A stretch of 64,000 nucleotides of DNA from Leifsonia shinshuensis (GCF_014217625.1 NZ_CP043641.1:1054001-1118000), one strand, 5' to 3'; counted from the first letter of the stretch, positions 37,664-47,446 are shown. Made by a program: numbers and translations. Notes: generated by a model from the letters alone, not told the origin.

Positions 37664-38785
37664 TCAGACGGGGAAGCGGACGGCGGCCGCGACGGCGCCG
37701 CCGCCCGGGACGTCCTCCGCCCGCAGCGCGTAGACCTTCGCCTTGGAGGCCAGCGAGCGGCGGATGATCTCGTCCACCACGCCGTAGTTGCCGGCCGTGT
37801 CGTCGTCCAGGTACGCGATCTTGCCGGTCTCGTCGTCCAGCGAACCCGGCACCCGCCGGTCGATGTCGAACACCAGCGTCTCCACCGCGCCGTAGGTGGC
37901 GGCGCGGGCGATGTCGCTCAGGTCGACCAGGGCCGTGCCACCCGCGATGCGCGTGGAGAAGTCCTCCTTCAGCGCGTCGATCTTGCCGGCGTAGAGCCGG
38001 TCGAGCACGCCGCGCGCGGCCGTCGCCAGCTCGTCCTCGGTCTTGTCCTCCGGGTTGCCCGCGATCACGTCGTCGACCAGGCGCGGGTAGTCCGTCGCTC
38101 CGCGGAAGATCCCGGTCAGCGGCTCGGCCGACGCCAGGATCAGCGGCTCGGTGGAGGCCGCCAGCAGCGGGTGCAGCGCACGCTCGATGGCCTGCACATA
38201 CTCCAGCATCCGGACCTTCTGGCCCTCGGAGCCCTGGATGCGGCCCTCGGCGGCACGCCCGCTGATGGAGGTCTTGCCGACCGCCGCCGCGACGTCCTTC
38301 GGCATCCCGTCGACCTCGATCAGCGCGGGCGGCAGCTCGGGGTCGACACGGATCAGGCGCACCGAGTTCTGCGCGAGCGCGAGGATGAGCGCCGACTGCG
38401 GGAAGGTCACCGCGCGCAGCAGCGGCTTGATGTAGAAGCGGTCGGCGACCTCGCACGCGGAGCTCAGCCGGTTCGGGAGGCGGAAGGTCTCGGCGACCTC
38501 CCCGTCCAGGAACACGGCGAGCGAGCGGGACTGGTAGCGCCAGAAGTCGCGGTCCTCCAGGATGCCCTCCCCTTCGGCCTGCACGGCGGCGATCCGGTGG
38601 CGGTCGACGCCCATCGCCTCCAGCGACTTCACCGCGAGCGCGAGGTGGTTCTTGAGCTCGATCCGCGCCTTGTCCGCCTCCGGCGGGGTCGTGCCGGTCG
38701 GCAGGTAGATGCTCACGCAGCCGGGCTCGCGGAGCGCCGCGATCCTCTCGATGTCGGCCTTGGTCGGAATGTCCTTGTACTCCAC
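37664..38785 (-). CDS. baeRF3-like protein (bacterial relative of archaeo-eukaryotic release factors)
   Basis: 373 residues. The N-terminal part (LREPGCVSIYLPTGTTPPEADKARIELKN in part) and the layout match the bacterial archaeo-eukaryotic release factor family 3, related to eRF1/Pelota by fold. No GGQ is seen. These proteins are predicted to act at ribosomes or RNA, but none of this group is characterised well. The start is a GTG at 38785 preceded by GAGGAGG 4 nt upstream; the longer frame lacks such a site. It is encoded alone, next to clpS/DUF2017. Confidence 0.72.
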   Translation of the reverse strand: MEYKDIPTKADIERIAALREPGCVSIYLPTGTTPPEADKARIELKNHLALAVKSLEAMGVDRHRIAAVQAEGEGILEDRDFWRYQSRSLAVFLDGEVAETFRLPNRLSSACEVADRFYIKPLLRAVTFPQSALILALAQNSVRLIRVDPELPPALIEVDGMPKDVAAAVGKTSISGRAAEGRIQGSEGQKVRMLEYVQAIERALHPLLAASTEPLILASAEPLTGIFRGATDYPRLVDDVIAGNPEDKTEDELATAARGVLDRLYAGKIDALKEDFSTRIAGGTALVDLSDIARAATYGAVETLVFDIDRRVPGSLDDETGKIAYLDDDTAGNYGVVDEIIRRSLASKAKVYALRAEDVPGGGAVAAAVRFPV

Positions 38786-38896
38786 GTTTCCTCCTCGGTC
38801 GTCTGACCCGGCCGGACGGCATCGGCCGGTCGCCCCAGTCTCGTCGCGGCGCCGGAGCGGCACAAGACCCCGGGGGTGGACCGTGCGTTCGTCCCG

Positions 38897-38925
38897 TTGA
38901 CAGATCCGAAAAGCGCGGCTACCGT
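38897..38925 (+). promoter_or_regulatory. promoter of the oligosaccharide operon
   Basis: TTGACA (38897-38902), a 17-nt spacer and TACCGT (38920-38925) form the best sigma-70-like promoter in the window. The transcription start would fall inside the adjoining palindrome. Confidence 0.7.
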
Positions 38926-38929
38926 CCTT

Positions 38930-38941
38930 TAAACCGGTTTA
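38930..38941. promoter_or_regulatory. LacI-type operator
   Basis: TAAACCGGTTTA is a perfect 12-bp palindrome with the central CG usual for LacI-family sites. It begins 4 nt after the -10 box, so binding would block transcription. The regulator is probably the LacI protein at 41083. Confidence 0.75.
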
Positions 38942-38998
38942 GACGTCACCCGTTCGGGGGACTTGCCGGAGAGACCTCGAGTTCAGACAGGAAACGCA

Positions 38999-41086
38999 AT
39001 GAAGCGGAATCGACTCCTCGCCGCCTCGACGGGCGCAGCCCTCGCCGCCGCCGCACTCGTGCCGGCGATCGCCGCACTCCCCGCGAGCGCAGCCCCCACT
39101 CCCGCGGCCCCGGCCGCCCCCACGCTGACGAACCTCGCCCACCTGAACTTCCTGCTGGACGATGTGTCGTTGCTTCCCGGGGTCGCGGGTCACTCCACCT
39201 ACCGGCAGAGCCAGGAGCCGACGGCTCGCGCCCCGTGGGTGTACGCGAACCGGAACGCCGACGGCAGCTTCACCCGCGTCGGCGGCGGCCCGATCACGAA
39301 CGCCGCCAAGGGCTGGTACGCGCAGGGCTCCTTCGACGCAGACGACATCTCGCGCGCCGCGGTCGTCTACCTCCGCGACTGGAAGCAGAACGGCACCGCC
39401 GCCAGCCGCGCGTCGGCCTACGAGCTGCTGCGCGAGCTGACCTACCTGCAGGTCGACTCCGGCCCGAACGCCGGGAACGTCGTGCTCTGGCAGCAGCACG
39501 ACGGCACGCTGAACCCGTCCGCCATCCCGGTCGACCAGCCGAACCCGAGCGACTCGGCCGAGTCGTTCTGGCTGGCGCGCACGGTCTGGGCGCTCGGCGA
39601 GGGCTTCGCGGGCTTCCAGAAGTCCGACCCGGCGTTCGCGTCGTTCCTCCAGCAGCGGATGTCGCTCGCGCTCCGTTCGCTGGAGCGCCAGTCGCTCGCG
39701 AAGTACGGCACCACCGAGACGGCGAGCGGCGTCACCGTGCCCGGCTGGCTCATCGTCGGCAGCGCCAGCCCGACGGCGGAGGCCGTGCTCGGCCTGAGCG
39801 CGTACACCGCGGCCGCTCCCGGCGACGCCCAGGCGCGCACCGACCTGAAGCGCTACGCGAAGGGCATCGCCGGGCTCTCCTCCGGCGGCACCGGCCAGTG
39901 GCCGTTCGGCGCGCTGCTCCCCGAAGCCAACTCCCCCACCTTCTGGCACGCCTGGGGCGGGATGCAGCCCGCGGCGCTGACCGCGGCCGCGACGCAGCTC
40001 CACGACGGCAGCCTGCAGAACGCCGCGAACACCGATCTCGCGAGCTTCACCCCGCAGCTGCTCGCCAGCGGCGGCCCGGACAACGGCTGGACGCCGACCC
40101 CGGCGGACCCGTCCCAGATCGCGTACGGCGTCGACTCTCGGGTGGAGGGCCTGGTCGCGGCCTCCGACGCGACCGGCTCGACCGGCCTCGCCACCCTCGC
40201 CGGCGCTCAGGCCGCCTGGTATTTCGGGGCCAACCCGGCGGGCGTCCCGGTCTACGACCCGGCGACCGGCGTCTGCGTCGACGGCATCGGCGGCGACGGT
40301 GGTGTCAACCGCAACTGCGGCGCCGAGTCCGTCATCCACACCGAGCTGAGCATGCTCGCGCTCGACGCCCACCCGGCGATCAAGCGCGAGGCGCTGGCGC
40401 TGACGCACCGGTCCGCCGTCGACGGCATCCAGGTCGTCGAGGCCGAGAAGGGCACGCTCACCGGTCCCGCCACTGTCGTCACCCCGCCGTCCGCGTGGAC
40501 CGGCTCGGCGAACTGGTCGGGCGGCGCGTACGTCTCCGCCGCCACCGGCGCGACCGTCACGATGACCCTGCCCGCCGGCCACCCGGCCGCGCGCATCCTC
40601 CCGATCGAGGACCTCGGCCAGACTTCCACCGGCAGCACGGCCGGGACCGCCACCAGCGGGTCAGGCACCACGGCCTGGACCGCGAGCGCGGGCAACCGCA
40701 CCGTGCAGCTCGGCGTCAGCCAGAACGTCCGGCCCGGCGCGCAGGGCATCGCGCCGAGTCCGGTGTTCCTCCTGCCGCAGACGCTGCAGAACACCGCTCC
40801 CGCCGACGTCGCCACGATCACCGCCCGGGTGAACGGCCAGGCCCGGCTCGACGCGGTGCTCGTGCAGCCGGTCGTCTCCCACCTCGGCCTGACCGGCACC
40901 GGCCGGCTCGACGTCTACGTCAACGCCACGAACGCGACCGTGCCGCAGCACCTCGGCTCGTCCGGCCCGGTCCTCGCGACCCGCTACGACGGCTCCGGCC
41001 GCCAGGTGGGCGCGCCGATCCCGCTGAACGGCAATGGCACCGTCACGGTCGTGCCCGGCGGCTTCACCACGGTGGTGGCGCGGTGA
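38999..41086 (+). CDS. secreted six-hairpin-glycosidase-like protein with C-terminal CBM-like domain
   Basis: 695 residues with a Sec signal peptide ending ALPASAA (about residue 32). The main part (about 40-470) is rich in repeating helices and aromatic residues (WYAQGSFDADDISRAAVVYL, FWLARTVWALGEGF, WHAWGGMQPAAL), the look of an (alpha/alpha)6 barrel. From about 479 a beta domain begins VEAEKGTLTGPA and continues NWSGGAYVSAATG, like CBM6/35 modules. No catalytic family could be named. AGGAAA precedes the ATG. It is the first gene of the operon, so it probably trims or binds the outside polysaccharide. Confidence 0.75.
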   Translation: MKRNRLLAASTGAALAAAALVPAIAALPASAAPTPAAPAAPTLTNLAHLNFLLDDVSLLPGVAGHSTYRQSQEPTARAPWVYANRNADGSFTRVGGGPITNAAKGWYAQGSFDADDISRAAVVYLRDWKQNGTAASRASAYELLRELTYLQVDSGPNAGNVVLWQQHDGTLNPSAIPVDQPNPSDSAESFWLARTVWALGEGFAGFQKSDPAFASFLQQRMSLALRSLERQSLAKYGTTETASGVTVPGWLIVGSASPTAEAVLGLSAYTAAAPGDAQARTDLKRYAKGIAGLSSGGTGQWPFGALLPEANSPTFWHAWGGMQPAALTAAATQLHDGSLQNAANTDLASFTPQLLASGGPDNGWTPTPADPSQIAYGVDSRVEGLVAASDATGSTGLATLAGAQAAWYFGANPAGVPVYDPATGVCVDGIGGDGGVNRNCGAESVIHTELSMLALDAHPAIKREALALTHRSAVDGIQVVEAEKGTLTGPATVVTPPSAWTGSANWSGGAYVSAATGATVTMTLPAGHPAARILPIEDLGQTSTGSTAGTATSGSGTTAWTASAGNRTVQLGVSQNVRPGAQGIAPSPVFLLPQTLQNTAPADVATITARVNGQARLDAVLVQPVVSHLGLTGTGRLDVYVNATNATVPQHLGSSGPVLATRYDGSGRQVGAPIPLNGNGTVTVVPGGFTTVVAR

Positions 41087-42105
41087 CGCCGGCCGACATC
41101 ACGATCAACGACGTCGCTCGGGCGGCGGGCGTGAGCAAGGGACTGGTCTCCCTCGCCCTCAACGGCAAGCCCGGCGTGGCGCTGGAGACCCGCGAGCGCA
41201 TCCTCGCGACCGCGCGGGAACTCGGCTTCACCCCCAACCCGAGCGCCCGCGGGCTCACCACCCGGCGCGCCTACGCGCTCGGCCTCATCCTCCGCCGCGC
41301 GGCCCGCACCATCGAGGTGGACCCGTTCTTCGCGGCGTTCATCGCGGGCGTCGAGACCGTGCTCTCCGAGCGCGGCCAGGTGCTCGTGCTGACGGTCGTC
41401 CCCGACCACGAGGCGGAGGCCAGGGCCTACGAGCGGCTCGCGCTCGACAAGCGGGTCGACGGCTTCCTGCTCACCGACCTGCTCGCCGACGACCACCGCA
41501 TCGGCCTCGTCCAGGAGTTCGGCTCGCAGGCGGTCTCGCTCGGCGAGCCGGTCGGCGGCAGCCCCTTCCCAGTCATCACCCGCGACTACGACTCCGGCAT
41601 CGACGAGCTCGTCGCCCACCTGCTCGGTCTCGGCCACACGCGCATCGCGCACGTGTCCGGCGACGAGCGGATGCTGCACGGCCTCCGCCGCCGCGAGCGC
41701 TTCGAGCAGGCGATGGTCGAGGCCGGGTTGCGCCCGGTGATCGTCCCCACCGACTTCTCGCCCGAACAGGGCGGGGAGGCCACCAAGGCGCTCCTCGACT
41801 CCGCGGAGCCGCCCACCGCCATCGTGTACGGCAACGACCCGATGGCGATCGCGGGCATGGGGATCGCGCACGAGCGCGGCCTCCGCCTCCCCCACGACCT
41901 GTCCATCACAGGGCTCGACGGATCCCAGATCGGGACCTACATCTATCCGAGCCTGACGACCCTGGACAACGACCCGGCCGGCTGGGGCATCGCCGCCGCC
42001 ACCGCACTGCTGCGGCTGGTGGAGGACGGCGAGCCTGCCGATGTCGCCCTGCCCCCTGCCCGACTGGTGGTGCGCGCCTCCACGGCCGCGCCATCGCGTC
42101 ACTGA
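41083..42105 (+). CDS. LacI-family transcriptional regulator
   Basis: 340 residues. The N-terminal HTH and hinge are ITINDVARAAGVSKGLVSLAL and GFTPNPSARGL (residues 6-60), followed by a periplasmic-binding-protein-like sugar domain. GTG start overlapping the stop of the secreted protein gene (GTGA). It probably represses its own operon at the 38930 palindrome and is released by a sugar from the substrate. Confidence 0.93.
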   Translation: MTPADITINDVARAAGVSKGLVSLALNGKPGVALETRERILATARELGFTPNPSARGLTTRRAYALGLILRRAARTIEVDPFFAAFIAGVETVLSERGQVLVLTVVPDHEAEARAYERLALDKRVDGFLLTDLLADDHRIGLVQEFGSQAVSLGEPVGGSPFPVITRDYDSGIDELVAHLLGLGHTRIAHVSGDERMLHGLRRRERFEQAMVEAGLRPVIVPTDFSPEQGGEATKALLDSAEPPTAIVYGNDPMAIAGMGIAHERGLRLPHDLSITGLDGSQIGTYIYPSLTTLDNDPAGWGIAAATALLRLVEDGEPADVALPPARLVVRASTAAPSRH

Positions 42106-42127
42106 GATCACAGAAAGAGCACAGAAC

Positions 42128-43435
42128 ATGCGCAAACGCATCACCGGCTACCGCAGACTCGCGGTCGCCGTCATCAGCGCCGGCGTTGTCGCCGGCACCC
42201 TGGCCGCGTGCGGCTCCAGCGGCGGAGGCGGTCAGACCGACGCCATGAAGGCGCACGGCCCGATCACCATCTGGTACTCCAACAACGCCCAAGAGGTGCA
42301 GTGGGGCAAGGCGATGGTCTCCTCCTGGAACTCCTCGCACCCCAAGGAGCAGATCAAGGCCCAGGAGGTCCCGGCCGGCAAGAGCACCGAGGAGGTCATC
42401 GGCGCCGCCATCACGGCCGGCACCACGCCGTGCCTCGTCTTCAACAACCTCCCGGCCGCGACCGGACAGTGGGAGAAGCAGGGCGGCCTGGTCGACCTGT
42501 CGAAGTTCTCCGACGGCAACTCGTACATCGAGGGCCGTAGCGGCAAGACCGCGGACCAGTACAAGTCCCCGAACGGCGACTTCTACCAGATGCCGTGGAA
42601 GCAGAACCCGGTGATGATCTTCTACAACAAGGCCATCTTCCAGAAGGCCGGCATCGACCCGAACAGCCCGGACCTGTCGACCTACGACAAGTTCCTGGCC
42701 GCCGCCCAGAAGATCAAGTCCTCCGGAGCTGCGCCGTACGCCATCTACCCGGCGCCGACCAGCGAGTTCTTCCAGCCGAACTTCGACTACCTGCCCCTGC
42801 TGGCCGCGCAGACCGGCGGCAAGACGTTCATCGAGAACGGCAAGTCGAACATCACCAGCCAGGACTCGATCGACGTCGCCAACTTCTGGAAGAGCATCTA
42901 CGCCGACGGCCTCGCCGGCAAGGAGGCCTACCAGGGCGACGCGTTCGCCGACGGCAAGTCGGCCATGGCCATCGTCGGGCCGTGGGCCATCGCGGTCTAC
43001 AACAAGGTCCAGTGGGGCTCGGTGCCCGTCCCGACCAAGGACGGCAAGTCGGCCGACCAGACCTATACCTTCCCCGACGCGAAGAACATCGGCATGTACA
43101 CCTCGTGCAAGAACCAGGGCACCGCGTGGGACGTCATCAAGTACGCCACCTCGAAGGACCAGGACGGCAAGCTGCTGAACGTCACCGGCCAGATGCCGAT
43201 CCGCTCCAACGTGTCCAGCGTGTACGCGAGCTACTTCGACTCGCACCCGGCGTACAAGGAGTTCGGAAACCAGAGCGAGCGGACCGCTGACGACCCGACC
43301 GGCGTCAACACCATCGCCCAGCTCCAGGCCTTGCGCGACGCCTACTCCAAGTCGGTGATCAACGGCACCGGCACGGTGGAGGACGCGTTCAAGGCCGCGT
43401 CGCAGAAGATCGACCAGCTCCAGGCTCAGAAGTAA
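42128..43435 (+). CDS. ABC transporter sugar-binding lipoprotein
   Basis: 435 residues, family 1 extracellular solute-binding protein. The signal peptide ends in lipobox LAAC (Cys28), followed by a Gly/Ser linker. Patterns such as ITIWYSNNAQEVQWGKAM and MIFYNKAIFQKAGIDP are typical for oligosaccharide binding proteins. It would hand substrate to the two permeases directly downstream. Confidence 0.93.
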   Translation: MRKRITGYRRLAVAVISAGVVAGTLAACGSSGGGGQTDAMKAHGPITIWYSNNAQEVQWGKAMVSSWNSSHPKEQIKAQEVPAGKSTEEVIGAAITAGTTPCLVFNNLPAATGQWEKQGGLVDLSKFSDGNSYIEGRSGKTADQYKSPNGDFYQMPWKQNPVMIFYNKAIFQKAGIDPNSPDLSTYDKFLAAAQKIKSSGAAPYAIYPAPTSEFFQPNFDYLPLLAAQTGGKTFIENGKSNITSQDSIDVANFWKSIYADGLAGKEAYQGDAFADGKSAMAIVGPWAIAVYNKVQWGSVPVPTKDGKSADQTYTFPDAKNIGMYTSCKNQGTAWDVIKYATSKDQDGKLLNVTGQMPIRSNVSSVYASYFDSHPAYKEFGNQSERTADDPTGVNTIAQLQALRDAYSKSVINGTGTVEDAFKAASQKIDQLQAQK

Positions 43436-43437
43436 TC

Positions 43438-44394
43438 ATGAGCACCCTCTCCGCACCCCCGGCGGCAGGCACCACGCCTGCCGCCGGGGCGAGCCCCGGA
43501 CGGCGGCCGCCTCTGCTGCGGCGGATCCTCGGCCGCAACCCGCTCGGCTGGCTGTTCGCCGCGCCGTACCTGGTCTTCGTCCTGCTGATCTTCGCGTACC
43601 CCCTGGTGTACGCGGTCTACATCTCGTTCTTCGACTACTTCTTCGCGGCCCCCGGCGCGCAGGTGACGCAGCCCTTCGTGGGCCTGCAGAACTACGTGCA
43701 GGTCTTCACCGACCCGGCCGTGATCCAGTCGTTCATCAATGTCGGGATCTTCCTGATCATCAACGTGCCGCTCACCGTGGTGCTCTCGCTGGTGCTCGCG
43801 AACGGGCTCAACAGCATCACCCGGTTCCGGACGTTCCTGCGCGTGAGCTACTACGTCCCGTACGTCACGGCGAGCGTCGCGATCATCGGCGTCTGGCTGT
43901 TCCTGTTCAACAGCACCGGGCTGGTCAACCAGATCCTCGGCCCGCTCGCCCCGAACCCGTCGTGGTTCGTGAACCCGGTGCTGGCGATGCCGACCATCGC
44001 GATCTACGTGACCTGGAAGCAGCTCGGCCTCTACATCCTGCTGTACCTCGCGGCGCTGCAGAACGTGCCGCGCGAGCTCTACGAGTCGGCCGCGACCGAC
44101 GGCGCAGGGAGGGTGCGGCAGTTCTTCTCCGTCACCGTCCCCGGTGTCCGCCCCGCGACCGTGCTGGTGCTGCTGCTCGCCACCATCACCGGCGCCAACC
44201 TGTTCACCGAGCCGTACCTCCTCACCGGTGGCGGCGGCCCGGACGGCCACTCGACCTCGCCGGTGCTGCTGATCTACCAGCAGGGCATCCAGCAGGGTCA
44301 CCCCGGCTACGCCGCCGCGATCGGCGTCGTGCTCGTGATCCTGGTGCTGATCATCGGCTGGCTGCAGAACCGATTCGCGGGAGGACGCGACTGA
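43438..44394 (+). CDS. ABC sugar transporter permease (MalF type)
   Basis: 318 residues with about six TMs after a Pro/Ala-rich cytosolic start. The EAA loop that contacts the ATPase is ELYESAATDGAGRVRQFF. It starts 2 nt after the binding-protein stop. The cluster lacks an ATPase gene, so a shared MsmK/MsiK-type ATPase encoded elsewhere must be assumed. Confidence 0.94.
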   Translation: MSTLSAPPAAGTTPAAGASPGRRPPLLRRILGRNPLGWLFAAPYLVFVLLIFAYPLVYAVYISFFDYFFAAPGAQVTQPFVGLQNYVQVFTDPAVIQSFINVGIFLIINVPLTVVLSLVLANGLNSITRFRTFLRVSYYVPYVTASVAIIGVWLFLFNSTGLVNQILGPLAPNPSWFVNPVLAMPTIAIYVTWKQLGLYILLYLAALQNVPRELYESAATDGAGRVRQFFSVTVPGVRPATVLVLLLATITGANLFTEPYLLTGGGGPDGHSTSPVLLIYQQGIQQGHPGYAAAIGVVLVILVLIIGWLQNRFAGGRD

Positions 44395-45320
44395 TGACCA
44401 CGCTCAAGACCACCGGCGCCGACAAGGCGCCGCGGAGCCCGCGCGTCGCACGGCGGGGACGCAGGGACATGGCCGCCTCCACGAGGCTCAGCCGACCGCA
44501 GGCGATCCTGCAGGGCGTCGTGCTGACGCTCGGGGCCATCGCTTTCCTCTTCCCCTTCTACTACATGCTGATCGGGTCGCTCCAGGCGTCGCCCGACACG
44601 AGCGTGGCCGGGGCGTTCCCGAATCCGGCGAATCTCACGCTGCACAACTACGCGGCCATCGACTCCCGGATCAACCTCTGGCAGGGCCTCGTCAACTCGG
44701 GGATCTTCACCGGCGGCGTGCTGCTGTGCACGGTGGTGTTCGGCGTGCTCGCCGGATACGCGCTCTCGATCCTGCAGTGGCGCGGGCGCGGGGTGACCTT
44801 CGCGCTGGCGCTGCTGGTGCAGACCATCCCCTTCCAGCTCCTGATGATCCCGCTGTACGTGCTCATCGCGCGCAACTACGGGCTGGCCGACAACTATCTG
44901 GGGATGATCCTGCCGTTCGCCATCAACTCGGCGGCGGTGCTGATCTTCCGGCAGTACTTCCTGCAGCTCCCCCGCGAGCTGTTCGACGCCGCCCGGGTGG
45001 ACGGGGCAGGGGAGTTCACCCTGCTCTGGCGGGTCGCCCTCCCGTTGGTGCGGCCGGCGCTGGTCACGGTGCTGCTGCTGACCTTCATCGGACCGTGGAA
45101 CGAGTTCCTCTGGCCGTTCCTGATCACGAAGGAGGCGAGCCTGCAGCCGCTGGCCGTCTCGCTGGCGAACTACATCAGCACCGTCGCTGCCTCCACGTCC
45201 AACCCGTACGGCGCGATCCTCGCCGGAGCGGTGGTGCTGGCCGCGCCCGTCGTGGTGCTGTTCATCGTGTTCCAGCGCTACTTCACCTCCACCGACATCG
45301 GCTCGTCCGTCAAGGGCTGA
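44394..45320 (+). CDS. ABC sugar transporter permease (MalG type)
   Basis: 308 residues, six TMs, with the EAA loop ELFDAARVDGAGEFTLLW and the MalG-like C-terminus. The ATG shares one base with the stop of the first permease (TGATG). The long frame upstream, out of phase with MalF, is not used. Confidence 0.94.
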   Translation: MTTLKTTGADKAPRSPRVARRGRRDMAASTRLSRPQAILQGVVLTLGAIAFLFPFYYMLIGSLQASPDTSVAGAFPNPANLTLHNYAAIDSRINLWQGLVNSGIFTGGVLLCTVVFGVLAGYALSILQWRGRGVTFALALLVQTIPFQLLMIPLYVLIARNYGLADNYLGMILPFAINSAAVLIFRQYFLQLPRELFDAARVDGAGEFTLLWRVALPLVRPALVTVLLLTFIGPWNEFLWPFLITKEASLQPLAVSLANYISTVAASTSNPYGAILAGAVVLAAPVVVLFIVFQRYFTSTDIGSSVKG

Positions 45321-45365
45321 GCCGCCCACCCCGCCCGTCACACGACACGCAACGCAAGGAGAACC

Positions 45366-46388
45366 GTGGACGCCGCCGATACCGACGCCCTCCGCCTCAG
45401 CTACGAGGAGGCGCTGGGTCACACCAACGCCCTCACCGACCACATCTCGACCGACCACTTCTCGGCGCACTACGTCGACCCGCCGGACTGGGCGATCGGC
45501 CCGTTCGAGCGGGACCCGTCGCTGACCTTCCGGCTCGAGGGCCAGTGGGACGACCCCACCGGCGTCGGCTGGACGAGCCGCGCGATCTTCAACCCGACGA
45601 TGATCGAACGCGCGGATGATCAGCACCGCGAGCTGCACCTGTTCTACCGGGCCTCGCCGCGGATGGAGTCGACGGCCAGCCGGATCGGGCACGCCGTGCG
45701 CCGCGACGGCGTCTGGCACGACGATCCCGCCAACCCGGTCGTGTACCCCACGCTCGGCAACGAGACGCTCGGCGTCGAGGACCCGAAGGTCTACGAGGCC
45801 GACGGCCGCTACGTGCTGTTCTACAACGCGATCCGCCGCGACGCGAACGGTGAGACCGCGGTCGACATCATGGGCGCGGTCTCCGACGACCTGGTGTCGT
45901 GGGAGAAGACCGGACTGGCCGTGCCGCTGGAGGTCTCCCAGGGCTGGGCGAAGGGCGCCGTGGTGCCGCGCGACGAGCACGGCCGCGCCGTACGGATCGG
46001 CGGCGAGTACCTGATGTACCTCTCCGAGGGCTGCGGAGGCCGGCCGATGATCGGGCACTCCGACGACCTGGTCTCCTGGACCTTCGCCGAGCAGCCCTAC
46101 CTCGACCTGTCGCCGCTGCCCGGCAGCCTGTTCGAGGTCGCCTGCGCCGTGGTGCGCGGCGACGACCTCGTGCTGGACTTCTTCTACGCCGACGAGAACG
46201 GCGACTTCGCCGCCGCCCAGGCGCACTACTCCGTCGACGCCCCGTTCACGCAGACCGGCCTCCACCGCGGCGGCTCGCTCGCCTGGGGCGGCCTGCAGAG
46301 GCTCGACGGCCGCTGGTCGTTCGCGCAAGGCTGGGACGCTCCCCGGGGGACGCGCGAACTCTATGTCTACAAGGAGGTCACGAAGTGA
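45366..46388 (+). CDS. GH130-type glycosidase/phosphorylase (first of two)
   Basis: 340 residues with the five-bladed beta-propeller pattern of GH130. The motif GVEDPK is at about residue 137, preceded by IFNPTMI and a Tyr/Arg-rich loop (HLFYRASPRM). GH130 enzymes phosphorolyse or hydrolyse beta-mannosides; mannosyl-glucose and beta-1,2-mannan are known substrates. GH130 genes in pairs with a sugar ABC importer fit mannoside use. It overlaps the next gene by 4 nt. Confidence 0.85.
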   Translation: MDAADTDALRLSYEEALGHTNALTDHISTDHFSAHYVDPPDWAIGPFERDPSLTFRLEGQWDDPTGVGWTSRAIFNPTMIERADDQHRELHLFYRASPRMESTASRIGHAVRRDGVWHDDPANPVVYPTLGNETLGVEDPKVYEADGRYVLFYNAIRRDANGETAVDIMGAVSDDLVSWEKTGLAVPLEVSQGWAKGAVVPRDEHGRAVRIGGEYLMYLSEGCGGRPMIGHSDDLVSWTFAEQPYLDLSPLPGSLFEVACAVVRGDDLVLDFFYADENGDFAAAQAHYSVDAPFTQTGLHRGGSLAWGGLQRLDGRWSFAQGWDAPRGTRELYVYKEVTK

Positions 46389-47446
46389 CTGAACCGTTCC
46401 CGTACGCACTCACCCGCGCCGGCGTGGTGATGACGCCCGACCCGGCCGAGCCGCTGGAGTCCGAAGGCGTGCTGAACCCCGCGTCCGGCCGCGACGGCGA
46501 TGGCGAGCTGTACCTGCTTCCGCGGCTGGTGGCCGACGGCAACGTGTCGCGCGTGGGCCTCGCCCGCGTCGTGGTCGAAGGCGGCGTGCCCGTCGGCGTC
46601 GAGCGGGAGGGCGTCGTGCTGGCGCCGGACCGCGACTTCGAGCGCGGACGCCGCAACTCGGGCGTGGAGGACCCGCGGACGACGTTCGTGCCGGCGCTCG
46701 GCCTCCACCTGATGACGTATGTCGCGTACGGTCCGCTCGGGCCGCGCACCGCCGTCGCCGTGTCCTCCGACCTGCGATCGTGGCAGCGCCTCGGTCCGGT
46801 GAGCTTCGAGTACGACGACGGGCTCGGCGTCGACCTGGCCCTGTTCCACAACAAGGACACCGTGTTCTTCCCCGAGCCGGTGACTGGGCCGGACGGCGTG
46901 GAGTCCCTGGCCGTGCTGCACCGTCCGGTGTGGGACCTCGGCGAAGTCCGCGAGGGCGAGGGCGCGCATCCGCCGACCGGGCTGGAGGAGAAGCGTCCCA
47001 GCATCTGGATCGCGTTCATCCCGCTGGCCGCGGTGCGCGACGACCTCGGCGAGCTGACCCGGTGGCGGCACAACCGCTTCCTGGCCGGCCCCGAGTACGC
47101 GTTCGAGGAGCTGAAGATCGGCGCGGGCCCCGCCCCGATCCGGGTCCCGGAGGGCTGGCTCCTGCTGCACCACGGCGTCACCGGCCGCCTGGAGCGCGGC
47201 GTCGACCAGCAGAAGCACGTGAACTACGCGGCCGGGGCGATGATCCTCGACGCCGACGAGCCGTGGAAGGTGATCCGGCGCACCGAGGAGCCGCTGCTCA
47301 GCGCCGAGACCGAGGAGGAGCGCAGCGGCATCGTGCCGAACGTCGTCTTCCCGACCGCGATCGAGCGCGTGGGCGACGTCGACTGGGTGTTCTACGGGAT
47401 GGCGGACTCCAAGATCGGTGTCGCGCGGCTGGAGCGGGTGGGCTGA
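46385..47446 (+). CDS. GH130-type glycosidase/phosphorylase (second of two)
   Basis: 353 residues. Clear GH130 motifs: GVLNPASGRD near the start, GVEDPRTTF at about 92-100, HNKDTVFFPE, RPSIWIAF and LLHHGVTG. It is only distantly similar to the first copy, so the two probably cut different chain lengths or linkages, as in known GH130_1/GH130_2 pairs. GTG start at 46385, coupled to the upstream stop. Confidence 0.9.
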   Translation: MTEPFPYALTRAGVVMTPDPAEPLESEGVLNPASGRDGDGELYLLPRLVADGNVSRVGLARVVVEGGVPVGVEREGVVLAPDRDFERGRRNSGVEDPRTTFVPALGLHLMTYVAYGPLGPRTAVAVSSDLRSWQRLGPVSFEYDDGLGVDLALFHNKDTVFFPEPVTGPDGVESLAVLHRPVWDLGEVREGEGAHPPTGLEEKRPSIWIAFIPLAAVRDDLGELTRWRHNRFLAGPEYAFEELKIGAGPAPIRVPEGWLLLHHGVTGRLERGVDQQKHVNYAAGAMILDADEPWKVIRRTEEPLLSAETEEERSGIVPNVVFPTAIERVGDVDWVFYGMADSKIGVARLERVG

